This document shows positions 15,261 through 24,261 of a DNA stretch of 64,000 nt, in pieces. The notes under the pieces were generated by a model. It saw only the letters and a list, made by a program, of their open reading frames with translations, had not been told where the DNA came from and did not search any database. The stretch comes from CAXBBB01 sp963815505 (GTDB lineage Bacteria > Bacteroidota > Rhodothermia > Rhodothermales > BA12). Within the stretch, counting starts at the first letter, position 1, and each line of letters begins with the position of its first letter. The stretch is taken from assembly GCA_963815505.1 (NCBI GenBank), contig CAWFGU010000026.1:124001-188000 (forward strand), given 5' to 3'. The position numbers and the translations under genes were made by a program.

Positions 15261-15512
15261 CTATCTAACCTTCTGGCGCAATGAGAACGTGACAACAGGG
15301 TTTTCGTCAACCTCGTAGTCCGTCAGATGGCTAATTATGCGCCCAAGTAGAGCGGCGAAGCTACCGTTCTCTTCGTTCAGCGCCCGACTCACGGCACCGC
15401 TAGTCACTCCAAGTTCTTGGGCTACGCCATTTTGAGTGCGGCCCGATTTCTTTATAGCGGATCGTGCAGCCTCTTGGAGATCAGTGTAGGTGAGTGACTT
15501 GCTGGGTTCCAC
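15261..15512 (-). CDS. HTH regulator of the prophage cargo block
   Basis: 83 residues with a helix-turn-helix at about residues 24-45 (TQNGVAQELGVTSGAVSRAL). It is divergent from the WYL_2-like gene across a 118-bp gap that contains repeated TTACTTGTT-type half-sites. It is likely an autoregulated repressor of this small locus. The short length and single domain fit Cro/XRE-like regulators. Confidence 0.65.
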   Translation of the reverse strand: MEPSKSLTYTDLQEAARSAIKKSGRTQNGVAQELGVTSGAVSRALNEENGSFAALLGRIISHLTDYEVDENPVVTFSLRQKVR

Positions 15513-15630
15513 GGGCTGCGATTTTGGATTTGGGCCTGTTTACTTGTTGGGGTAAAAAAAGTTGTGCAGGGTGGAAACAGGTGCTTACTGTTTTGGTATA
15601 CTTACTAAACAAGTAAGCATCCCCGACACA
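15513..15630. promoter_or_regulatory. Operator-like palindromes in the divergent cargo promoter
   Basis: The gap holds TTTACTTGTT near 15540, GCTTACTGTTTT near 15583, and a palindrome CTTACT-AAACA-AGTAAG at 15601-15617, next to a GGTATACT -10-like box. Three related half-sites around a divergent promoter fit binding by the adjacent HTH protein. Confidence 0.55.
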
Positions 15631-16074
15631 ATGTCCAACGCCCGCCGCCGCTATCTCGCCTCCGTCATGACGCGTGCTCACAAAGCCGCACGCCGGATGC
15701 GCCCTCACTTCGCCACCTACCGCGCCGCGCTCTCGGCTGCGATGCGGCGCGTCTACGCGTCCGCGAAAGCTGCCGCCTACCTCGCCGCTAACACAGGTCG
15801 CACGCTCGTTGCGCGCTTCGTCAAGGCGGATAGCACGGTGCGCGAAATGACGTTCACCTATGACGGCAAGCCGGTAAGTAGCGGATCGGTCGTCGTGACG
15901 GATACGGCCAAGAGCGCCCGTCGCCGGGTCAACCTTGATACGCTGGACTTCATCAAGCCCGCGCCGGATCGTGCGCCAGTGCAGCGCCCTCGTATCGGCG
16001 ATTGGAACGCGGATATCTCGCAAATGACGGCGGAAGAAATGGACGCTCACAGCGCCGCGCTCTTCGCCTGCTGA
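15631..16074 (+). CDS. WYL_2/DUF2693-like Sm-fold phage protein
   Basis: 147 residues from the ATG at 15631. A basic helical N-terminus (YLASVMTRAHKAARRMRP) precedes a short beta-barrel segment: GRTLVARFVKADSTVREMTF, then VVVTDTAKSARRRVNLDTL. The VxFxKxDxTxREM and RRVNLDTL strands match the WYL_2 (DUF2693) pattern. The family is common on mobile elements and its function is unknown. It is the first rightward gene under the palindrome-rich promoter. Confidence 0.5.
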   Translation: MSNARRRYLASVMTRAHKAARRMRPHFATYRAALSAAMRRVYASAKAAAYLAANTGRTLVARFVKADSTVREMTFTYDGKPVSSGSVVVTDTAKSARRRVNLDTLDFIKPAPDRAPVQRPRIGDWNADISQMTAEEMDAHSAALFAC

Positions 16075-16104
16075 TTCCGCCCTCTCAACTCCCAAACAGA
16101 CACC

Positions 16105-16437
16105 ATGATGAGCCGCATCTATCAGCCCGTTTTCTATCAGTTCTCTCAGGCTCGTAAGGCCGCGGACGAATACTACGCCGCCGCTCGAAGCGAAGAAGGT
16201 GAACACATTCCCGTTGCCGAAATGGCAGAGGTGGTTAAGGGTGCGCTTGGGGCTGCGCAAGACATCTTGACGACGGCTACGCTCGCCCTTACTCATCTGG
16301 GTTCGCTGACGGAAGCGGACTTCATAGCCCCTCACGCCGACAGTGTCGCCACGACGATCCACGCCGCCGAAACCCTGCTTGCCGACGCCTTTGATGCGGT
16401 GGATATAATTGAGCGCTTGACAAAGAAGGAGGGCTGA
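16105..16437 (+). CDS. Hypothetical helical protein of the cargo block
   Basis: 110 residues, mostly alpha-helical (FYQFSQARKAADEYYAAARS, then VVKGALGAAQDILTTATLAL). It begins at ATGATG after a C/A-rich leader 30 bp downstream of the WYL_2-like gene, so the two are probably co-transcribed. No family is recognised. Confidence 0.5.
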   Translation: MMSRIYQPVFYQFSQARKAADEYYAAARSEEGEHIPVAEMAEVVKGALGAAQDILTTATLALTHLGSLTEADFIAPHADSVATTIHAAETLLADAFDAVDIIERLTKKEG

Positions 16438-16440
16438 GCG

Positions 16441-16827
16441 ATGGACTTGAAGCACATCTGTTTTCGCTGCGGTGGACATGCGGAAAACCCCGAAGGCGCA
16501 AGGCACGCCGCGTGCTCTAAATGCGCGTCCTCAACCCGCCTCCGTCGAAAGACGCTACGTAGCCTATACCAGAGGCGCGTAAGCACCGCCCGCGACCGCG
16601 CTCGCGCGCTCGGCATGAAGGGGCATTTCAGCGTCGGAGACATCTATGAGCTTCGTCGCTTGCAGAGGGGCAAGTGCGCGAAGTGCCGGAAGTCTATCGG
16701 CGCACGCAATTTCCATTGCGATCACATCTATCCCCTGTCGAAGGGTGGCGCAAACACGGCTGACAACATTCAGCTTCTGTGCCCGAAATGCAATCTTGCC
16801 AAAAGCGACTCGGTCCCATGTCAGTAA
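16441..16827 (+). CDS. HNH endonuclease
   Basis: 128 residues. An N-terminal zinc ribbon (CFRCGG...CSKC) is followed by an HNH domain: CAKCRKS, then the catalytic core FHCDHIYPLSKGGANTADN and CPKCNLAK. The DH pair and the closing asparagine/cysteine motif are intact. It could be a homing-type nuclease or part of the packaging machinery; its place in the cargo block beside a second HNH gene favours a selfish or cargo element. Confidence 0.8.
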   Translation: MDLKHICFRCGGHAENPEGARHAACSKCASSTRLRRKTLRSLYQRRVSTARDRARALGMKGHFSVGDIYELRRLQRGKCAKCRKSIGARNFHCDHIYPLSKGGANTADNIQLLCPKCNLAKSDSVPCQ

Positions 16828-17694
16828 GTCGAACGTGTACCAAGTGCGGCGAAGCGAAGAACGAAGCCGCCTTTGCCTGGAAAGTTAAAGGGAAGAGGCG
16901 TCGCGCGCGTTGTCGTGAATGCATGGCGGGATATATGCGTGAGCGCGCGGCCAAAATTCGTAGTGCTGGCGTTCAGGTTGCCTCAAAGGTTTGTTCGTCG
17001 TGCAGCAGAAAGAAGAAGACGAACGAGTTCAATAAAGGTACCTGCTCTGACGGACTAGATAGCTTGTGTCGAATTTGTCGGTCCAGCTATCATGCTGAAT
17101 GGCGTGTAGAGAACAGAGAGCGTTTGAGCGAATATCAGCGGCGATGGCGCGAAGCTGGGGGGCGCGATTGGAGGCGTCGCTACTATGCGCGGCATAAGAA
17201 GCGCCTCCAAGCGCGCGCTCGTGCCTGGAGAAAGGCCAATCCCGACCTCGTCCGACAATCAAAGAGAGCATACTATGAACGGCATAAACTGAGGTACAAT
17301 CTTCGAGGGCGCGCCTACTATCTACGGAACCGTTCCAGGATACTAAAGCAGCATAAAGAGTATCGAGATTCAAACCCTGAAAAGGTAGCTCTCAGCAAGA
17401 AGCGCGAGTATCGTAAAAACAAGTACGATTATATTCGCAGGGCGAGAGAGCGAGAGACACGCGAGCTTTCGGACCCCAGGAAGCTCAACCGCAAAACAGG
17501 TCAAGGCTCGACTGGAATTTTTCGGACATCGCTGCTGGATGTGCGGGGGTAAGTACGAGCACATCGACCACGTCAAGCCTCTTTCCAAGGGAGGCTCCAA
17601 CTGGCCTGCAAACCTTCGTCCAGCCTGCGCAAGCTGTAATATTAGAAAGAAGGATAAGTGGCCTGTAAATGTTGCTATATGTGCATCTGACTAG
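16818..17694 (+). CDS. Second HNH endonuclease with zinc ribbons, apparent frameshift
   Basis: The ATG at 16818 overlaps the previous HNH gene by 10 bp. The first frame (to 17552) has two CxxC ribbons (CTKCGEAK...CREC, CSSCSRKK...CRIC) and a long basic helical linker. The catalytic HNH core (HRCWMCGGKYEHIDHVKPLS ... ACASCN) lies in the next frame, ending at 17694. Deleting one A from AAAA at 17493-17496 joins RK to QVKARLEFFGHRCWMC, the usual lead-in for this family. An assembly indel is likely. The intact product would be about 291 residues. Confidence 0.7.
17672..17686. repeat. 15-bp repeat copy 2 (upstream of tape measure)
   Basis: An exact copy of TTGCTATATGTGCAT found at 8004-8018. Here it overlaps the last codons of the HNH gene and lies 59 bp before the GTG start of the tape measure gene, so it could be part of a second late promoter. 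Confidence 0.35.
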
Positions 17695-17744
17695 CGTGAG
17701 GGCATATCGACCCGGGATCTTGCGGTACTCCTTACAGCTTCCCC

Positions 17745-20700
17745 GTGTCAAAAGTCGACCCCATTGTCATCCAGATTCGTCTGGACGTGCAGCAGGCGCG
17801 GCAGGCGGCGTCGCAGATGGGGAATGCGGTCCAGGAGGCGGCGACACGCATTCAAAAGGGCGTTACCCAGGCAGCGGCTCAGGCGGCTAAGGCTGCACTC
17901 GCGGAAAAGCAGGCGATGGAAGCCCAGGCAGCGCGTTTGTCTCTAAGCCGAGCGGAGCAGCTGATTGAGCGGCGAAAGCAATACACCATTTCCGCCATTG
18001 GAGATGAGGACAAGCGGCTGCGTGCCCAGATAGAAGCGCGGTACACCGCCGAACTGTCTGCGGTGCGCAGGTTGTTGGAGGTGCGGAAGAGTGCAGGTGA
18101 GATCACGGCACGTCAGTATTTAGACGAGCTTCGACGTTTCGAGGCACAGTTGTCGAAGGTGCGCGACGCGAATCTAGGAAGGGTCGGGGGCGCTTCGTCC
18201 ACTGCTTTCAAGCAGGTGGACGCAACTGCAAGTCAGGCCAACCAGGCGATTCAGCAGTTTGGTTTCCTCGTCAACGACGCGCAGCAGGCGCAATACGGCT
18301 TCCGTCAGGCTGTCGTTGCCACTTCTAATAACTTGCCGATTTTTCTGGCTCAGTTGGGGCAAATCAGCAAGACGGCCAAGGCTGGCGGCACGACGCTGAC
18401 GAGCACGCTCGTCAAAAGCTTTACCGGCATCGGTGGGCTGATTGCTGTTCTGAATATTGCCGCGACTGCATTCGTTCTATTCGGCAATCGGGGTGAGGAC
18501 TCACTAGACAAAGTGGGTGATGCTGCCGACAAGAACCTAGAGAAGGTGAGAGCAGCCTTCGATGCGGTCCTACGCCTGCAGGGGACCGACTTTGAAACTG
18601 GCGTTTCGTTTGAGAGCGAGGCTGATCTGAGGCGTGCCGGTCAGTTCGCTGAGAGCCAGCGCGACTCTAGCGAGGAGCGCTTAAACGCTTTGAATGAGGA
18701 GATCCGCGATCAGGAGCGTCTTATTGAACTCCTACGTGATTCTCAAAAAATCGGTGGAGGTCGGAGGGCTGTCGGGGCAGGGGCGAGTGATAAAATCGCG
18801 GAGCAGGTTCGCCAGCTCGAATTGCTAAAAGTGCGAGTTGGGCAGGCTCAGTCTGAGTTCGATCAAGCATCTACCGCCGCGTCGACATTTGTCGAGCAAC
18901 TGGACGAACTCAACGCTCGCCAGTTGGCCCGTGACTTTCAAATAGCGGCAGGTGGGCGCGCTGTCGAAGATGTTCAGGCCGCGCTTGCCGCTGAGCGAGA
19001 AGGAGTGAAGGGCTTCAAAAAGATCGCAAAGGACAAGGCTGACATCGCTCGCGATGTATTAGACCTTGTGGCTCAGGCCGACATCGACCGCATCGCCGAC
19101 GCTCAGGCGCGCGAACTGGCCGCGCTCGACCGCACCTACCAGGAAACGATCGCCAATGCCAACCGCGTCGGAGCCGAGACAGCGGCCATCGACGAGGTGT
19201 ATCAGCGCCAGCGTACCGAGATTCAGGCTCGGTACGTCGCCGAAGTGATCGAAAAGCGTGTCCAGTTGGAAGACGCTCAGGCGGCTCTGATCGAGCGTAG
19301 GGCCGAACTCGAGGGCCAGACCGAGCAGGCTATGCTCCACGCGCGCATCGACCGGACGCGTCAGCTACTGGCCATCGAGCAGCTATCGGCGGAGCAGCGT
19401 CTTGAGTTGGAAGAGCGTCTTGAGGGCGAAGTACTCGACCTGGACGAATCCCGTTTGCGTTCGGCTCAGCGCGTGGCCGAACTGCGTGCCGACGCCGACG
19501 CGCTCGGTGGCCGCCGCTCGCTCGCCGCTTTGCGTGCTCGCCACGACGCCGAGCTGGATGCGGTCGAGAACGCGGCTGAGCGCCAGCGCGTCGAGGCCGT
19601 GCAGCAGTTCGAGCAGCGCACAGTGGAGATCGAGCAGGCCCGACAGCAGGAGGCCGAGCGGCTGCGGGCGTCTATCGAGGGCGAGTTGGAATTGCGCCAG
19701 GCGCTCTACAACAACGACCTCGCCGCCAAGCTCGACGTCGAGGAGGCCAAGCGCGAAGCCGAGCGCCAGACGACCGAGATTGCGCGTCAAGAGAACGAGC
19801 GTCGCATCGCCGAAGTCGAGCGCTATGCCGCCCGCGCGCTCACGATCGTGGCTGACGAGGCGCGCGGGCGGGGCCGGATCAGCGAGGCCGACGCACGTCT
19901 GACCGAACTGGGCTTCCAGGAGCGCGAGGAGAATCTGGAAGAGAGCCTGGAGCGCCGTCAGATCAGCCAGGAGCGCTACGACGCCGAGATCGCCGCGCTC
20001 GCCGAGCAGCGCAATGCGTTCGAAGAGCAGCGCGAAGCCGACAAAGCCGGGTTCGTCGAGCGAACTACGAACTCCCTCATCTCGGCGCTGATTGAGGAAG
20101 GGCAGCGCTATCTGATCGCCCTTGCTGCGCGCGCCGTCGCCGAGTTTCTGATCGGCTCCGGCAGCATCGCCGCTATGACGGCAGCTACTACTGGGGCAAT
20201 GGCCACGATCACAGCGAGCGCTGTCAGTGCGGCTACGCTTACCTCTATTGCGACAGGCGGCGGCGCTGCTTTGGCTGGCCAGTTCGCGGTACTCCAGGCT
20301 CTTGCAAGCGTGAAAGCAGCGTCCGCGTTCGCGGGAGCATTCGCAACGGGCGGACAGGTGTCGGGGCCGGGTACCGGCACGTCGGACAGCATCGTCGCGC
20401 TGCTCTCGAACGGTGAGCACGTCATCACGGCAGCAGGGGCGCGCGGTCAGCATCGCGAGCTGATCCACCTCAACCGGCTGATGGAGCGCGGCCTTGATCT
20501 GCGCTCAGTGCTCTCGGCTGCATCGGCCCCGCGTTTCGCGCTCGGAGGCCCGGCGCTGATCGCTCCACCGCGCTTCGAGACCTCTTATATAGGCGGCTTC
20601 GACGACAGCAGCACAATCGCCGCGACTCAGACGCTCATCAGAGAGACCCAGGCGATGCGTCGCGACTTGGAAGCCTACGCATCGCGTCCGTCGCGCCTAG

Positions 20701-20783
20701 AGACTCCGCGCCGCACCGGACGCCGGTTGATGGACGAGGCCGAGCACTTAAATCGCCTCAAGGACCCACGGAGGCGCACATGA
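17745..20783 (+). CDS. Tape measure protein
   Basis: 1012 residues from the GTG at 17745. It starts with PIVIQIRLDVQQARQAASQM, a common tape-measure opening, continues through long coiled coils rich in Glu, Arg and Ala, and has a hydrophobic glycine/alanine-rich segment at about 790-865 that may interact with the host membrane. The end carries GGQVSGPGTGTSDSIVALLS followed by NGEHVITAAGA, a typical C-terminal signature. At about 0.15 nm per residue it predicts a tail near 150 nm. The stop overlaps the next start (ATGA). Confidence 0.9.
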   Translation: MSKVDPIVIQIRLDVQQARQAASQMGNAVQEAATRIQKGVTQAAAQAAKAALAEKQAMEAQAARLSLSRAEQLIERRKQYTISAIGDEDKRLRAQIEARYTAELSAVRRLLEVRKSAGEITARQYLDELRRFEAQLSKVRDANLGRVGGASSTAFKQVDATASQANQAIQQFGFLVNDAQQAQYGFRQAVVATSNNLPIFLAQLGQISKTAKAGGTTLTSTLVKSFTGIGGLIAVLNIAATAFVLFGNRGEDSLDKVGDAADKNLEKVRAAFDAVLRLQGTDFETGVSFESEADLRRAGQFAESQRDSSEERLNALNEEIRDQERLIELLRDSQKIGGGRRAVGAGASDKIAEQVRQLELLKVRVGQAQSEFDQASTAASTFVEQLDELNARQLARDFQIAAGGRAVEDVQAALAAEREGVKGFKKIAKDKADIARDVLDLVAQADIDRIADAQARELAALDRTYQETIANANRVGAETAAIDEVYQRQRTEIQARYVAEVIEKRVQLEDAQAALIERRAELEGQTEQAMLHARIDRTRQLLAIEQLSAEQRLELEERLEGEVLDLDESRLRSAQRVAELRADADALGGRRSLAALRARHDAELDAVENAAERQRVEAVQQFEQRTVEIEQARQQEAERLRASIEGELELRQALYNNDLAAKLDVEEAKREAERQTTEIARQENERRIAEVERYAARALTIVADEARGRGRISEADARLTELGFQEREENLEESLERRQISQERYDAEIAALAEQRNAFEEQREADKAGFVERTTNSLISALIEEGQRYLIALAARAVAEFLIGSGSIAAMTAATTGAMATITASAVSAATLTSIATGGGAALAGQFAVLQALASVKAASAFAGAFATGGQVSGPGTGTSDSIVALLSNGEHVITAAGARGQHRELIHLNRLMERGLDLRSVLSAASAPRFALGGPALIAPPRFETSYIGGFDDSSTIAATQTLIRETQAMRRDLEAYASRPSRLETPRRTGRRLMDEAEHLNRLKDPRRRT

Positions 20784-23617
20784 CCATTCAGCTTCGCATT
20801 CAGGTTGGCGAGACCGTCTACACCTACGGCGAGGATCGCCTACTCTACCGCTCCGGCGATTCGGTCCTCGAATCGATCAAGGATCAGGAAGTCGAGCAAG
20901 GCGACGTCGAACTGGCCGTCGGCATCAGCGGCGAGCAGACGTTTCTAGGTGTCGAGTCCTTTTTCGACGTGCCGGACGATGGCGGCGAGGGCTACCGCGC
21001 CGTCCTCGAAGAGGTGGGCGCTGAGGGCGAGGTGATCGGCGTAGTCCTGGACGGCATCGTCTACCGCAGCGAGATCGACTCTCCGCTGGCCGAGGACGAC
21101 GATTCTCTGGCCTACGGCATGACGCTACTCGGAGCGGCGAGCGAGCAGATGTGGGAGCGCCTGAACGCCGTCGATCTGCGCTCGCTCTCGATCGCTGCCG
21201 AGCTGCTGGTTGACAGCATCCGCCCGGCGGCCACGCGCACGGTACGTCCCGTCCGCGATCTGCCCTCCGATCCGCTCACCGACGGGCACGGCGTTATGGA
21301 CCGCCTCTGGCACGATCTAGCCTCGGTGGTCCGGGCCGTGCTGCTGGACGCGGACGGCGTGAGCGGCGATTTTGCGAGCCTGGGCACCTATGCGACGCGC
21401 TACCTGGACGGCAACGATGCCGAGCAGACCATCGAGCGAGACCGCACGCTGTACCTCTTCGCCGAGCACGACTGGCGGTTCTCGCTGCCGTTCGAGCAGG
21501 TAAGTGACACTTTGCCAAGCTGGACGGGCCGCCAACTCGTCGAGCTTGCGCTGGCGATCAGCGGCAAGCGCGTCCGCGCCGCGTTCGAGGCGTTTCCCTC
21601 CCGCGACATCGCGGTTACGTTCTACGACTCGTCTGCTCCGGCAGGCGTGCTGCCCGCGCTCGACACCTACCTGCTCGAAGGCGATTACGACCTCTACCGG
21701 GAGTCCGGCAGCGGCACGCTGGGCGTGCGCATGGACGGCGAGATCGGCGAGGCGAGCCTGGCGCAAGACCTGACCGAGAAGCGCTACTACGCGGACGCCA
21801 CGACGGACACCGCCGTGCGCGTGGCACGTGCCGCCGCCCGCCTACGCGAGCTACGCCGCTACGCGCTGGGTGATCGAGCAGGCCAAGCGCGACGAAACCG
21901 GACGCACGCCGCTGGCCGACCGGCTGATCGAGGCCCGCGCGTACCTGCCTCAGATCAGCCTGGAGCAGACCGGACGGCCCGACCAGGCGCCCGGTGTGCG
22001 CTTCGTGGCTCCGTCCGTCCTGACGCCCGATCCGGTAAATCATCCTGGCTATTCGGAGCGGGTGACGGTGGGCGATCCCCTGATCTCCTACCAACAGCCG
22101 CTCGCTTACCTCGCAGCGTTCGAGCAGATCGGCGGCGTCTGGGTGTGCGTGCAGGAGCGCGAAACGCTCAGCCCCGTCCCAGGCGATCACGCGCTGCACT
22201 GTGAGGCGTGGGCGAGCGCGTCGCTGGTAGCCAGGGCGAGCGAAACCGCAGACCGCGTGCTGGTCTCCGGCGCGTGTGCTACGCCGTTCGATTTGCACGT
22301 CCTGGACGCCGTCAGCATGATGGGGCGCGACTGGCGCATCGCCGAGCGCGACGCCAGCCTGAACGACGAGGGTGATCTGATCGCCCTCGAACTGATCCAA
22401 TCAGCGCCGACCCTGGCGCTGGGCCTACCGCCCCGCGCTGGCGTGCCGCTCTTACTATCGGCCACGTCGATCGACAGCGGACGCGGCACGTTTGCCCACG
22501 TCACCTGGACGCCTCCGCCCGCCGCCGACTGCCTGGTGCGGTGGTACGAAGTTCAGTACGACAGCGGGAGCGGATGGACGGGCCTCGTCACGACACGCGC
22601 AACCGAAGCCATCCACCTGGCCAGAGGAGCCGAAGCCGTCAGCTACCGCGTGCGCGCCATCTCTCCGGCGGGCGATGCGGGCGCTTGGGCTGAGGCGCGC
22701 GACGAGGCCGTCGTCGAGGCTTCCGACCGAGTCTCGATCGTGATCCGCCGGCAAACGCCGCTGCCGCCTCGCGAAGGCGACCAGGTGACCATCGAGTTCC
22801 ACGTCCAGCGGCCCGACGGCACCGTCCTCCGCCACGGACAGCGCTCACCCGTCGAGGTCTCGCTAGGCGGCGTCGCAGGCACGCTCATTCCGTTCTTCTA
22901 CGACGAGGACGACGAGCAGCGCAACTACAGCTACGTCTACTTCTGGGAGGACGTGGCAGCCGGAGAACTAGATCTCGTGATCGACATCGACTGGACGCAG
23001 CGTCCTGTGCTGCTGGAGCAGACCGTGCGCGTGCTGCCTGCCACGCTTAGAGTTTACGAGCGAAGATGGCGTCGACGTGGTCAGCGGCGGCGCGTACAAC
23101 TACCTGGTCACCGCCGGAGACGTCCGGCGACCAGGAGGACGACCCCATCGTGATCACAGCCGAGACGCTCCCGGCTTGGCTCACGCTGACCGATCTCACG
23201 GATGGCACGGCCACGCTCACCGGCACGGCGCCGCTGGCCGACGAGTACAACCTGGGCTTCCTCGTCGAACTGAGGGCTGAGAGCGGCGGCGAAGTCGCAC
23301 GCCAGCGCTTCCTGATCACCGTTTTCCGCGAAGCCGAGTCGCTGCCTGAGTTCACCAGCATGCCGACGCTCACCGTCGCCGAGGGGGCCAGCTACAGCTA
23401 CGACGTCGTCGTCACCAGCGCTAGCCCCGTCGCGATCACCGCCCCTACGCTCCCGGCCTGGCTGATCCTGACCGACGCAGAGGACGGCACGGCCGAGCTG
23501 ATCGGCAGCCCGCCGAGCGTCGAGGCCGATACCGACTACCCCGTCCGCCTTCGCGCGACCACGGGGCTGGGATCGACCGAGCAGATCTACACCGTCACCG
23601 TGGAGGCCGCGCCATGA
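20780..23617 (+). CDS. Tail-tip/central fibre protein with FN3 and Ig-like domains, several apparent frameshifts
   Basis: A locus of about 945 codons read in several frames: 20780 to about 21830, then to about 23050, then a short stretch (DGVDVVSGGAYNYLVTAGD) to about 23125, then to 23617. Protein-like sequence is continuous across the breaks. Order: an N-terminal tail domain, a fibronectin type III-like unit around 22450-22700 (HVTWTPPPAADCLVRWYEVQ), and two Ig-like repeats at the end (LPAWLTLTDLTDGTATLTG and LPAWLILTDAEDGTAELIG). It is probably the tail-tip adsorption protein. The breaks sit in GC-rich repeats and look like indels. Confidence 0.65.
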
Positions 23618-24055
23618 TGGGACTCACCGGACCTCCCCGCATCGCCGGGCTGCTGATGCCCTACGCCTCGCAAAATCGGGCAATGGACTGGCAATGGAAT
23701 GACGTCTCGACCTACCACGTATTCCGGTCCCAGCTGCGCAAACGAGTGCGGGGCAGATTCCGGGGCCGCATCACGTTCGGATACGAAGCGCTCGAACGTC
23801 GAGACGGCCTATCAGATCCAGACGTTTGCCAGCAGCACGGGCACGGTCCTGTTCACGCCGCGCACGCGCCTGGATACCGATCCTGTTTGGGCGGTCGAGC
23901 AGGAGCACGAAGTGATGCTGACCAGCCCGCTAACCGGCCTGACAAACCCGGCGACGGGCCTCGTAGCGCTCGCGATGGAGCTGGAGACCATCGCCGTCTA
24001 TCCGTCGACCCAGATGCTCGTCGGAGGATTCCGGCTGACACAGCTGAGAGGGTAA
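23614..24055 (+). CDS. Tail protein of unknown family, apparent frameshift
   Basis: The ATG at 23614 overlaps the previous stop. The first frame (MDWQWNDVSTYHVFRSQLRK) runs to about 23785, after which the second frame is protein-like to 24055 (NVETAYQIQTFASSTGTVLF ... ELETIAVYPSTQMLVGGFRL). The intact length would be about 146 residues. Position between tip protein and fibre suggests a tail adaptor. No motif is recognised. Confidence 0.45.
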
Positions 24056-24068
24056 CGAGGCCACGATC

Positions 24069-24260
24069 GTGACCTACGGCGACGCCCGGTTCGAGCAGCT
24101 ACCGCCCGTCGAGGTGACGCTCTTCGGCGAGACCTACACGATCACGACCGCGCGCCCTTATCCGTCTGGACTGGCCGCGCTCAACATCCAGGAGACCGCA
24201 CAGCGCGGCATAGTCAAGCGCACGACGTTTGCTTCCTATCCCACCATACCGACTGAGTAA
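24069..24260 (+). CDS. Small hypothetical tail-region protein
   Basis: 63 residues from a GTG at 24069. Short strands (VEVTLFGETYTITTARPYPS) suggest a small beta domain. It lies 13 bp after the previous tail gene and 1 bp before the tail fibre ATG. No family is recognised. Confidence 0.4.
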   Translation: MTYGDARFEQLPPVEVTLFGETYTITTARPYPSGLAALNIQETAQRGIVKRTTFASYPTIPTE

Positions 24261-24261
24261 C

